DNA of 64,000 nucleotides, taken from DASQYE01 sp036389675. GTDB taxonomy: Bacteria > Acidobacteriota > Blastocatellia > Pyrinomonadales > Pyrinomonadaceae. Made by a program: the position numbers and the translations under genes. The stretch lies in the NCBI GenBank assembly GCA_036389675.1, contig DASVWI010000038.1, positions 186,001 through 250,000 of the forward strand, given 5' to 3'. The notes under the pieces are model-generated. The model did no database searches. It had not been told where the DNA came from and saw only the letters and a program-made list of their open reading frames with translations. Shown in pieces: positions 42,891-51,660 of this stretch (the stretch's first letter is position 1; each line of letters begins with the position of its first letter).

Positions 42891-45800
42891 ATGAATACCC
42901 AACAAAAAACTTACGGCCACGAAGTTTACCAGTTCGGTTTTCGCATCCCCTTTTTACCTGATTTTCTTCTCGACCATACCCTGCTTGAAAAAGAGCCACA
43001 TGAGCGCATAGCTGAGCACTGCCGTCGCTGGACACAATTTATTGCGGGGTTATGGCGTGAAGAAGATATAACTTTCGCCCTGGTTTACGAGTGGAATCCA
43101 CAGCCGAAATCCATCCCCAGTGCCCGCGCCGATTCAATCGAAATCACTCTGCTCGGATGCGCCGCGAGGGGCCGGATAGCTGATGAGATTATTGATACGC
43201 TGGCTTGCGCTCTGCGCGCTTTCGGGTTCGCACCCGAACGACTTTCAGATGAGGATGTTTCTCTACTGAAACCGCTTCGGGACGGTGAAGTTTTTGAAGT
43301 CCGGCAGCGCGATACGCGCGTCGAGCTGGACGTTGACTACATTCGACGCCACTACTCGAAAGAGTTGGATGCCGCAACGCTCAGGCAGATAGAGCACGGC
43401 GTTTATGCCGTCTTGCCCTGGTGGGGGGCCGGAGGGACGCACCTTTTCCCCTTTCATTCACTCGTCGCTCAGGGAAACCCCGTTGCGATTTGGATATTGT
43501 TGCGTCCGGTGGCGCTTAACGAGATTACGAACGAACGAGGATGGCTCATGAAATGGGCACGCCTTTTAGCGAAATGGTCGGAGGATAACGGATCGAGAGG
43601 GGATTCGACCGCAGAAACAAAAACGGAATCAACAACCACTGGGGATTCTAATGCGAAAACTGAAGGTGCTAATAAAACCGCCACTGATTCCGTGAGCAGT
43701 GGGAAAGACAGATCAAAAATTTTAGGTTTTGACGGCAGTATAAGCAGCGGAAAAGGTCATAGCACGGCGGAGACGCTGGCAGAGTCGAAAACAATCACTT
43801 ACAGTAATTCCAAAGCTACAGGTACGTCGGTCACGGTTACGCAAGGCGCTCAATCATTCTCGGCGAGAGACCCGCAGGCGAAATGGTTTGCCGAGGAGAT
43901 AACCGCGTTTACGCGCAAACTGAATAACCCTTTTTATGTGACTGTCTATTGCTTTTCTGACGATATATCGGCGGCCAGAACCGTTGCTAATTCAATCACC
44001 AGCGCGATCAACGAAGAGATGCCGTTTGACGCGCAGCAAGGAGAAACTTCGCCGCGTCGTTCGAGCGCCGAGTTCATTAAGCTTGAAAAGGAACAGAAAC
44101 GAGCTGCCGTAGAAACCTGTCGAACGCTGATCTTTGAGCCGGATAAGATTCAAAGCTCGCCCAACTTGCGCGTTGACGAGCCTAAGAACTTAAATTACAT
44201 CGCCGACGCGCGTGCGGCTTCAACAGTTTTCCGCTTTCCGGTCAATACTCGCGGCGGTATTCCCGGCATTCAGGTAAAACAGCAAGCGCCCAATTTTCAT
44301 CCGGGCGCTATTTATTCAACCGTTCCAGACAAACATATATCGCTCGGCAAGTTGGGCGATCTGGGGATGTTGTCTCTTCCGGTCGAAGACTTCAAAAAAC
44401 ATGCACTGATTACGGGCTTCACCGGAAGCGGTAAAACCGTAACGGTTTTAAATTTGCTCCACCAGTTTTGGATCGATTGTAGTATCCCTTTCCTGGTTAT
44501 CGAATCGGCGAAACAAGAGTATCGCGGGTTGCTCAACGTGGACGGTTTTGACGGCACGGATAATCTGCGCGTCTACACGCTGGGAAACGAAGTTTGCGCG
44601 CCTTTTCGCTTCAATCCATTTGAGCTTCTGCCCGGAGTGCGCGTCGAAGCGCATATCAGCAAGCTGCAAACCTGCTTCGAGGGCGCGTTGCCTCCGATCG
44701 GCCCGCTGGCGTCACTAATTTACGAAGCTCTGCTTGATGTTTACAGGCAGAAAGGTTGGCAGTTGACAGATCATTATCCACGCAACGGCGAAAAGGTGTG
44801 GCGCTCTTTCCCGACAATGACCGATTTTGCCAGAACCGTTGAGGAGTTAATCGGGAAGCGCGGCTATCAAGGTGAAATGCGTAATAATTTAACAGCCGCA
44901 ATCGCAGGTCGCATCAAGCCGCTCATACTGGGCAGCAAGGGGAAAATGTTTGACACACAGCATTCGAACCCGATAGCAGATGAGTTATTCAACATCCCGA
45001 CAATTCTGGAGCTGAATGATCTCAATCAGGATGACAAGGCGCTCGTCGTCATGTTTTTGCTGACCATGCTCCGCGAATACCGTGAGATCATGCCGGCTGC
45101 CGACGGAAAACTTAAACACATTACGGTTGTCGAGGAAGCACATAACGTTCTGGAAAATGTTCAGTCAACGGGCCTGGCCGAGGGGGGCTCGGCAGATACC
45201 CGCTATAAGGCTGTGCAGGCATTCTGCAACATGCTGGCGGAAATCCGGGCGCTGGGTGAAGGTTTAATAATAGCTGACCAGAGCCCGGAAAAACTCGCGC
45301 CCGATGCGATGCGTAATACGAACGTGCAAATCGCCCATCAGCTACGCGACAGCAGCGACCGCGAGGCCATCGCCAAAGCCATGATCATGGACGAAGAGCA
45401 GCGAGACTTTCTGGGCAAGCTAGAGACGGGAAATGCCGCAGTCTTTGTCACCGGGTTACAAAAAGCGACCTTCATCAAAGTGCCGCAATATTACCCGAGC
45501 GAGAGGGATAAAACGATACTCAAACGCGATGAAAATCGGCAGGCGCGGAAGCTGCGACTCCAAAAAGTTTTTCGGGGATACGGCTTCGGCCCGGTCGGCG
45601 ACGAACGGCTCAAGTCTTATATGAACGACCTGACCAAAAGATACCATCAATTGAGCGTGCCTTTTGACGAGTGCAAATACTGTCAGGCTCAAGGCTGTTA
45701 CAGGGATTCAATGTTCGTTCAGGCACAGGACGATAAACTGAAAAAACAATTCAAGACGGCCTTTTCTTACTCTAATCCAGAATATCTGGGCCAGTCGGAA

Positions 45801-46019
45801 GAAAGACATCAACAATACTGGAAAAAGATGGTCACGATTGCCAACAGCGCCGCCAGACAAACAGGCCACCCAAGCGATGTCGATGCCGCGTGGTGTTTTT
45901 ATATTCACGCCTGGCATAACGAGTCGGCTGAAACACGAAAGGCGGGCGGGCCTCTGACTTTAACTCACCGGAAAGAAGTGGAAAAAGCATTTTCCTATCT
46001 CCTGAAAAAGAGAGGATAA
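42891..46019 (+). CDS. HerA/FtsK-like ATPase of the Hma-like system
   Basis: The 1042-aa protein has an N-terminal alpha/beta region (to about residue 235), then an unusual Ser/Thr/Gly/Lys-rich low-complexity linker (about 240-325, e.g. TAETKTESTTTGDSNAKTEG), then a helical segment. The HerA-type ATPase core has Walker A ITGFTGSGKTVTVLNLL (about residue 508), IESAKQEYR, Walker B HITVVEEAHNVL and a sensor-like IIADQSPEKLAPD. The C-terminal tail has a Cys cluster (CKYCQAQGCYRDS). HerA ATPases are hexameric DNA pumps; in defence loci they work with nucleases. It lies 45 bp after the methyltransferase and 5 bp before the toxin gene, so it is part of one operon. Confidence 0.92.
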   Translation: MNTQQKTYGHEVYQFGFRIPFLPDFLLDHTLLEKEPHERIAEHCRRWTQFIAGLWREEDITFALVYEWNPQPKSIPSARADSIEITLLGCAARGRIADEIIDTLACALRAFGFAPERLSDEDVSLLKPLRDGEVFEVRQRDTRVELDVDYIRRHYSKELDAATLRQIEHGVYAVLPWWGAGGTHLFPFHSLVAQGNPVAIWILLRPVALNEITNERGWLMKWARLLAKWSEDNGSRGDSTAETKTESTTTGDSNAKTEGANKTATDSVSSGKDRSKILGFDGSISSGKGHSTAETLAESKTITYSNSKATGTSVTVTQGAQSFSARDPQAKWFAEEITAFTRKLNNPFYVTVYCFSDDISAARTVANSITSAINEEMPFDAQQGETSPRRSSAEFIKLEKEQKRAAVETCRTLIFEPDKIQSSPNLRVDEPKNLNYIADARAASTVFRFPVNTRGGIPGIQVKQQAPNFHPGAIYSTVPDKHISLGKLGDLGMLSLPVEDFKKHALITGFTGSGKTVTVLNLLHQFWIDCSIPFLVIESAKQEYRGLLNVDGFDGTDNLRVYTLGNEVCAPFRFNPFELLPGVRVEAHISKLQTCFEGALPPIGPLASLIYEALLDVYRQKGWQLTDHYPRNGEKVWRSFPTMTDFARTVEELIGKRGYQGEMRNNLTAAIAGRIKPLILGSKGKMFDTQHSNPIADELFNIPTILELNDLNQDDKALVVMFLLTMLREYREIMPAADGKLKHITVVEEAHNVLENVQSTGLAEGGSADTRYKAVQAFCNMLAEIRALGEGLIIADQSPEKLAPDAMRNTNVQIAHQLRDSSDREAIAKAMIMDEEQRDFLGKLETGNAAVFVTGLQKATFIKVPQYYPSERDKTILKRDENRQARKLRLQKVFRGYGFGPVGDERLKSYMNDLTKRYHQLSVPFDECKYCQAQGCYRDSMFVQAQDDKLKKQFKTAFSYSNPEYLGQSEERHQQYWKKMVTIANSAARQTGHPSDVDAAWCFYIHAWHNESAETRKAGGPLTLTHRKEVEKAFSYLLKKRG

Positions 46020-46024
46020 GTTTT

Positions 46025-46819
46025 ATGTCTAACATCGAAAATCAAAAAATCGAAGTTCCCGAATCTCCCGAGACGAGTGATTCCCAGCAGGGAATAGATA
46101 TGAATGATCGTGTGGAGGCTACCGGTCAGGCGACGAGCGATGTGTGGGAGGGGGAGATTGGCGACTTGCCGGATGAGCCTTATGAGCCGATAGGAAACGA
46201 GGTGACGGTATCTTCGGCGCACGAAAATGTTTCCAGAACCGAATTCGCCGCTGCGCCCGACGTGAAAGAGGACTTTAACAAGGCCGCAGAACCGCCGCCG
46301 GACACAGATAAGCAAACGGATGAAACAGATAGAAGTGATCACAACCTGAACCCGCCAGACCCGCCGGCCCCTCACATATGACTGGATAAAGACCGCCCGA
46401 CTGAAAAGTCTGACGGGTTTGACACGACCGAGCTGCGGGATCGCGATTCGACGAAAAACGTTGAGCCGATTAACGGCAGGATGCCGCGTAATTATATTTA
46501 TGCCGGAGAGACATATCCTGTAGAGCTGCTTAAGCCTGAGCTGAGAGAAAAATACCCGGACAGCGTCAGATTCAATGAGAAGGGTTTCCCCGACTTCTCT
46601 CCCTATTCCAAAGCGGAAGTTGATATTCTGTATACCGGAAACAGAAGTGACGATTTTGATCTGGCGAATGAGGCCGCCGGGTTTGATGATAAGCCCGAAG
46701 GGTATTCGTGGCATCATCACGAAAACGGGACGACGATGCAGTTAGTCCCGACCGACATACATAAGGCAGTCGGTCATACCGGGGGCTGCGCGACATCCGG
46801 TTTAGATTATAACGCGTGA
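46025..46819 (+). pseudogene. WHH-motif nuclease toxin gene split by an in-frame TGA
   Basis: The frame from ATG 46025 is interrupted by TGA 46379-46381 and then stays open in the same frame to TGA 46817-46819. The first 118 codons encode an acidic, Pro/Asp-rich, disordered region. After the TGA come about 33 open codons, then MPRNYIYAGETYPVELL and a C-terminal nuclease module GYSWHHHENGTTMQLVP followed by DIHKAVGHTGG, the WHH/LHH signature of HNH/EndoVII-type polymorphic toxins. An internal ATG at 46481 could restart translation of the nuclease alone, but its RBS (GGCAGG, abutting the ATG) is poor. The gene next to it encodes the cognate type of immunity protein. I call it a pseudogene or a toxin silenced by mutation; readthrough is possible. 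Confidence 0.75.
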
Positions 46820-46827
46820 GGGCTGAC

Positions 46828-47289
46828 ATGACTGAGATACTGGACGCGAATGAAAAGCTGGACGAGTCAACTGTTTTCAGGCTGGAAGATTCGTTACAGA
46901 TTAAATTACCTCCGTCATACAGGAAGTTCCTGATGGAGTTTAACGGGGGCAGGCCGGTCGCCCGGCGCTTCAAGTTCAAAGGCGCAACGCGTGGCTCCTC
47001 AGTTGACAGGTTTCTGGGGGTGCATAATAAAGAGCATAATAACCTGATGGACTACCTGGAAACTTATAAAGGAAGAATCCCCCCGAACTTCTTTCCGATA
47101 GCGCACGACCCGGGCGACAATTTAATCTGTATCTCAGTTGCAGGAGCGGATAAAGGCAGCATCTATTTTTGGGATCACGACCGGGAAGGCAACGACGGCC
47201 CGCCCAACTACTCGAACGTGATTTTGATATCGGAAAGCTTCGAAGAGTTTATTGAAGGTCTTCACGAAAAGGAAGCTTCAAAAACCTGA
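46828..47289 (+). CDS. SMI1/KNR4 (SUKH-1) immunity protein
   Basis: The 153-aa protein starts at ATG 46828 (MTEILDANEKL), preceded by GAGGG. SUKH-superfamily pattern: LEDSLQIKLPPSYRKFLMEFNGG, then FLGVHN, a PIAHDPGDNLICISV strand, GSIYFWDHDRE and a terminal SFEEFIEGL. SUKH proteins neutralise a wide range of nuclease toxins, including the WHH class. It lies directly behind the split WHH toxin and has no visible defect, so immunity appears to be retained. Confidence 0.88.
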   Translation: MTEILDANEKLDESTVFRLEDSLQIKLPPSYRKFLMEFNGGRPVARRFKFKGATRGSSVDRFLGVHNKEHNNLMDYLETYKGRIPPNFFPIAHDPGDNLICISVAGADKGSIYFWDHDREGNDGPPNYSNVILISESFEEFIEGLHEKEASKT

Positions 47290-47426
47290 GCCCGACAGCG
47301 GCAAGAGAATGATTTAAAGCCCTCACGCCGTCCAGACAGGCCGGCGGGCAGCACTCAAGCTGCATGAGCGCCTGTCCTCGCCAAAGTACAGAACGTCAAC
47401 ACGCACACTGGCCGCCGGATTCCGCG

Positions 47427-49514
47427 TTAACGAACCGGGTGGATGTCATTCCCGTGAATCCATCCGGTCGTGCCCTGTGCTGTCTCGACCCTGTACCATG
47501 GTTTGCTTATTTCGATGACTCTCAACGGCGTGTATATGGATAGATACTCTATGACCGACCCGTCAGACCTTTTCAACGCGGCGTCGGATGTCCGCACGCT
47601 GGTGTTGCTGCGGAAGGGTGTTGAGCTTGGGGCGGGCGGCGCAGTTTTGGAAGTTGATCTCGGCGACCCGAAGGGATTCGTCTGGCTGTTCGTGGTATAC
47701 GAATTACCCGATCTGGTATCGAACCCAGCCGGCGAAGTGTAGTCATATCTTCCGGCATTCGCCTCTATGAAAAAGAATATACTCCCCGCGAGTATCATGA
47801 GAATACTTAGCGCCCACATGGCGGCAATGACTTTGCCGTTCATGGTTTCGCCCGGAGTCGAGACGCTCGGAGTATAGGCCGGGGCGGCTAGCGTTTTGTC
47901 TTGAGCGATTGGCTTGGGCGTGCCGGTTTCAAAATCAACAGTGCCGCGCAGCAGCCAGCCTAAAGGTTTGAGAACCCCTTTGGGGACAAAAGGCACGGAA
48001 CTGGAATCAGGCAGACGCCCTAAGGGGCTGCAAAAAAAGTACGAAACATTTTTGAAGTCACGCTCGATGCCGCGAATCAGGTTGCCCTCTCCGTTTTTCT
48101 CAAGCCAGGTGCGGACGGCGAAAGATTCAGGAGACTGTTTGTCGCGCGTTTCTGACAGCGGTTGTTGGGCGGCGAGCTGTTGAATCTCGTTTGAAATATC
48201 AAAGGCATCGGTCTTGGTGATGACGACCGATAAGGGTTTTGACGAGCGGCTGCCGACCCCTTTCTCCTGCTGTAGGATTTGCAGCAAGTTTGCATAAACA
48301 TCCTGCGGAGTCAGCTCGCTCGGCCTGATTTGAGATTTTGCAGAATTGAGCTCTTTTTGGAACCTGCTCTGAACATGGGGGAGGGAAAACGGATCGATAA
48401 GAAAGATAATCCCGTTGGTGTAATGATAATACTCCTGTCTTCGCATATCATCGGTTTGCAGAAACAACTCGCCCGCCGGGTCATACACGTAAAGCAGACA
48501 GTCAGCGCCGCCGGAATTAAGATTGACGAGAAACGCGTCGGGAGATTTGTCTGAAGTGGCATCGACGGTGCTGCCGCTCTCGAAATGCCGTTTCCATTTA
48601 TTGTAATCGACCTCATACTTCTTTTCGGGAAACGCCACGCTTATTTTTCCGTCATCCGCCCTTTGATGGATTTCCAGCATCGTCGCCACGAGGAAATTGC
48701 TTTTACCCGCCGAACGCCCGCCGATGATTGGAATATGGATGTTTTTAGTGACCCCGATGCTTGAGTTGAGAGGCTTATTACAGCTCGGGCAATAACCGTT
48801 CAGGCGATTGCGTCCGAAAAGGAAGAGGGTGGGCAGCCACGCTCCGCACTGGCACTGACGATTGATCACGCCATAATCGCCCGGCAGCAGTTTCTCGTGC
48901 TTAGCTCCGCAGGACACGTTCGGGCAAATGTAATAAGGCAGCGAAATGTCGCCGTGACACGCGCCGTTCGGACACTTCAGCGAGATGCGGCGCTTAAGCA
49001 TCAGAAGATGTTCGACGCCCCTGAGCGTATAGGCCGCCGCGACCGCCAGCGCAGCGCTGAGGAGGACAATCGTCAGGTGCGTCAACCCGAAAATCACGTA
49101 GGCCAGAACGCCTACGACCGTGCCCCCCACCATGACGGCGGCGTAGCCGAGCGCAAGCGGGAAGGTTATCCATAAGAAGCTGTTGGCGAAAATTAGTAAG
49201 CCTTTGTCTTTGACCCAGACGAAGACTTCGGAGTTTTTGATGCCGCTTTTTTTCACGACCTCCCAGTAATCATGAAAAGCTTTGCGAAAAAAGTATTGTT
49301 TGAATGCGGGCTCGGCTCCAGTCGGGCTGTCAACCCAGCCTTTGCCGACGACCAGCTCCTCATACAGGACTTTCACATAGTTGAAGAGAACCACGGCGAT
49401 GAAAGCGGGACAGCCGAGCATGAATAAATACAGGGCAACGTAAAATAGAGCCCAGAGGATTAATACGTAGACGATGATAGCTAGAACAATGAGCACGAGA
49501 TAGAAGATAGCCAT
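47427..49514 (-). CDS. Membrane-anchored zinc-ribbon GTPase with C-terminal SH3b domain (DO-GTPase2-like)
   Basis: The product is about 695 aa from ATG 49514 (strong AAGGAGG RBS) or 705 from ATG 49544. Order (long numbering): hydrophobic N-terminus (12-57), further membrane helices (117-172), zinc ribbons with Cys pairs (190-255: LKCPNGACHGD, YYICPNVSCG, CQCG, YCPSCNK), a P-loop GTPase (IIGGRSAGKSNF at 275-282; YDPAGE as G3; VVITKTDAFD as G4), a single membrane helix (VIAAMWALSILMILAGSIFFF), a Ser/Thr/Pro linker and an SH3b domain (SIYTPLRVIEISKPWYRVE, GTTGWIHGNDI). In the GTPase-associated conflict systems described by the Aravind group, such double GTPases accompany GAP1 proteins. It is the last gene of the operon. 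The SH3b is predicted on the opposite side of the membrane from the GTPase. Confidence 0.88.
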   Translation of the reverse strand: MAIFYLVLIVLAIIVYVLILWALFYVALYLFMLGCPAFIAVVLFNYVKVLYEELVVGKGWVDSPTGAEPAFKQYFFRKAFHDYWEVVKKSGIKNSEVFVWVKDKGLLIFANSFLWITFPLALGYAAVMVGGTVVGVLAYVIFGLTHLTIVLLSAALAVAAAYTLRGVEHLLMLKRRISLKCPNGACHGDISLPYYICPNVSCGAKHEKLLPGDYGVINRQCQCGAWLPTLFLFGRNRLNGYCPSCNKPLNSSIGVTKNIHIPIIGGRSAGKSNFLVATMLEIHQRADDGKISVAFPEKKYEVDYNKWKRHFESGSTVDATSDKSPDAFLVNLNSGGADCLLYVYDPAGELFLQTDDMRRQEYYHYTNGIIFLIDPFSLPHVQSRFQKELNSAKSQIRPSELTPQDVYANLLQILQQEKGVGSRSSKPLSVVITKTDAFDISNEIQQLAAQQPLSETRDKQSPESFAVRTWLEKNGEGNLIRGIERDFKNVSYFFCSPLGRLPDSSSVPFVPKGVLKPLGWLLRGTVDFETGTPKPIAQDKTLAAPAYTPSVSTPGETMNGKVIAAMWALSILMILAGSIFFFIEANAGRYDYTSPAGFDTRSGNSYTTNSQTNPFGSPRSTSKTAPPAPSSTPFRSNTSVRTSDAALKRSDGSVIEYLSIYTPLRVIEISKPWYRVETAQGTTGWIHGNDIHPVR

Positions 49515-49543
49515 TTCGGATTCCTCCTTTTTCCCGGACGCCA

Positions 49544-51613
49544 TCAGCGCCCGCCTTTCAGGAACAAGCCTGTCAGCGACGTTTGATCTGCGCTTTCAAT
49601 TAATACCTGAGCGATGTTTTCGAACGCGGCGGTAAGCTCGCCGCTTCCCGACAGCAGAATGGACTGGTCCGACGTGGCTATCTGCCGCAAAAACTTTTCG
49701 TCGGCGCTTCCGAAGCCGATGGCAATGATCTCGATTCCGGCCCGATGACAATTTTTTGCCCTCTGGACGGCGTGCTCCTGACGCGACCACACGCCGTCTG
49801 TGAGCGCGACCAGAAAACGCGGGCCTTTTAGATCGCTGAGCTGTTCAAAAGTAACGTCGAAAGGCTGGGCGGAATTGGCTCCCCCGACGAGCCCGATCCG
49901 CAACGAATCGATGGCACGTAATATCTCTTTGGCGTTTTGTGAGGCCGAGACCATGAGTTGTACTTTATCGGCGAAGGCGATTATACCAACGGAGGTGTGA
50001 GCTAAATCCGAGTTCTGAACGAAGCCTCGCATCGCCTCCTGTGCATCTTTGAGCGGGCCGCCGCTCATACTGCCTGATAAATCGATGGCTAAATAAATCG
50101 TCTTGTGCGGGGGAACCAGCGTGCGCGGGGACTGGGAGACCCAAGACATATCTTCGGGCAAAGGCTCTTCGGTCACGGTTAAGGCGGCGCGGGTCTTTTT
50201 GTGAACGGCAGAGACACGAACAGTCCCGCTCCGGTCGTATTCGTAGCTGATGTCGAGCACGGATTTCCCCGACTTCTCAAACGGAATCTGACTGATCACG
50301 TATTTCCCGACGAACGAGCAGTTGTCTACCTCTTCTCCCTCTCCCTGAGTCACATAAACTGTGATTCTGTTGTCGGCGTGCTCTCGTGTGCTGGCCTGAT
50401 AAGGTCTGACTTCGCTCGAAGGGATTGATTTGTTTTTGGGAATGATGACGCTGTTAATGAACCTGTTGCCGTCCACACTGACGGCGACCATGCCGAGGCT
50501 GTGGCTCGTGACGCTGTGAATGCGACTACCGGAGAGAAAAAAGCTTTTCTCACTTACCTGATACTCTGAGCCCTGTATTGCTGCCCCGACCGCCACAGCT
50601 TCATCTGGATTGACCGAGGTGTTAGGGACTTTCCCGGTCAGTCTGCGGATAAGCTCGGAGCAGGCGGGCATACGCGTCGAGCCTCCGACCATCAATACGC
50701 TGCTGATTTGCTCGAAGCCATAGCCTGTATCGTTGACGACCTGCTGGATCAGTATTTCCGTCTGCGCCAGTAATTCCAAAGTTCTTGATTCGAAAACCTC
50801 GCGGGTGATTTCAATCCGCTCCATGACGCCGCGACAATTGACCGTCACCGCCGTGCTGTTTCTGCTGGACAAAACCTTCTTGGCGTCCTCGGCCCTGACC
50901 AGTAAGTCCTGGAAGGCGAAGGGCTCATCCAGTGGGTCGAAGCCGCGCCGTTTTTCAAACTCCTCGCCCAGATACGTGAGGATGGCGTTATCCCAATCCC
51001 TGCCGCCCAGGTGATGGTTGCCGTCCGTGCCGATAACCTTGATCGTTCCGCCGCGTATCATCACCAGCGAGATGTCGAAAGTCCCTCCGCCGAGGTCGTA
51101 AACCAGTATGGTTTCGTCTTTATCCGCGCGGTTGAACCCGTAAGCGACTGCCGCCGCCGTCGGCTCGTCGATCATTTGCAGAACTTCCAGCCCGGCCTGT
51201 TCTCCGGCCTGACGTGTGGCGACGCGGGGCTTGTCGTGAAAATATGCCGGGACGGTAATCACGGCTTGCCGGACTTCGGTTTGCAGGAAAGCTTCGGCGT
51301 CCGCTTTGAGTTTCTTCAGCACCTCGGCTGACAAATCCGTCGGGGTATAGTTGTGCCCCTGATAGTTATAGATCGCACCGGTTCCCATATCACGCTTGAA
51401 AAACTGGGCGGTGTTCTCTTTCTCAATAGCGACCTCCTGCTTAGCCGTTTCGCCGACGACGACACGGTCGGGCTGAATCTGCACGACGGAGGGCGTGATG
51501 TTCCTGCCCTCCGCGTTAGGGATAATCTCGGCCTTATTGTATGCGGGGTTGATGTAGGCGACGGCGGAGTATGTCGTGCCCAGATCAATGCCAAGGATTG
51601 GACTGTGCTTCAT
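49544..51613 (-). CDS. Hsp70-vWA fusion protein
   Basis: The 689-aa protein begins with an Hsp70 nucleotide-binding domain (ILGIDLGTTYSAVAYI, YDLGGGTFDISLV, VGGSTRMPA) and an Hsp70-like beta substrate-binding region. Instead of the C-terminal lid it has a von Willebrand A domain from about residue 500 with an intact metal-binding MIDAS motif (AIDLSGSMSG) and ALTDGV. vWA domains bind partner proteins through the metal, so this may be a recruiter or assembly factor. Its stop overlaps the start region of the membrane GTPase (TGATG), and it follows the GAP1 gene by 47 bp. Fusions of this sort are known in NTP-dependent conflict systems. Confidence 0.92.
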   Translation of the reverse strand: MKHSPILGIDLGTTYSAVAYINPAYNKAEIIPNAEGRNITPSVVQIQPDRVVVGETAKQEVAIEKENTAQFFKRDMGTGAIYNYQGHNYTPTDLSAEVLKKLKADAEAFLQTEVRQAVITVPAYFHDKPRVATRQAGEQAGLEVLQMIDEPTAAAVAYGFNRADKDETILVYDLGGGTFDISLVMIRGGTIKVIGTDGNHHLGGRDWDNAILTYLGEEFEKRRGFDPLDEPFAFQDLLVRAEDAKKVLSSRNSTAVTVNCRGVMERIEITREVFESRTLELLAQTEILIQQVVNDTGYGFEQISSVLMVGGSTRMPACSELIRRLTGKVPNTSVNPDEAVAVGAAIQGSEYQVSEKSFFLSGSRIHSVTSHSLGMVAVSVDGNRFINSVIIPKNKSIPSSEVRPYQASTREHADNRITVYVTQGEGEEVDNCSFVGKYVISQIPFEKSGKSVLDISYEYDRSGTVRVSAVHKKTRAALTVTEEPLPEDMSWVSQSPRTLVPPHKTIYLAIDLSGSMSGGPLKDAQEAMRGFVQNSDLAHTSVGIIAFADKVQLMVSASQNAKEILRAIDSLRIGLVGGANSAQPFDVTFEQLSDLKGPRFLVALTDGVWSRQEHAVQRAKNCHRAGIEIIAIGFGSADEKFLRQIATSDQSILLSGSGELTAAFENIAQVLIESADQTSLTGLFLKGGR

Positions 51614-51660
51614 CCCTTTAGTTCCTCTGACGCAAGCTCACCTTTGCCGGGAGGAGCGTG

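Noticed and set aside
35747..46019. Assignment of the operon to BREX or DISARM
   Set aside because: No BrxA/BrxB/BrxC/PglZ/BrxL and no DrmA/DrmB/DUF1998 genes; the only overlap is the generic Eco57I methyltransferase and SNF2 helicase folds.
46379..46381. Selenocysteine at the TGA of the toxin gene
   Set aside because: The surrounding sequence is a disordered Pro/Asp-rich region without redox motif, and I see no hairpin comparable to the one after the rhodanese UGA.
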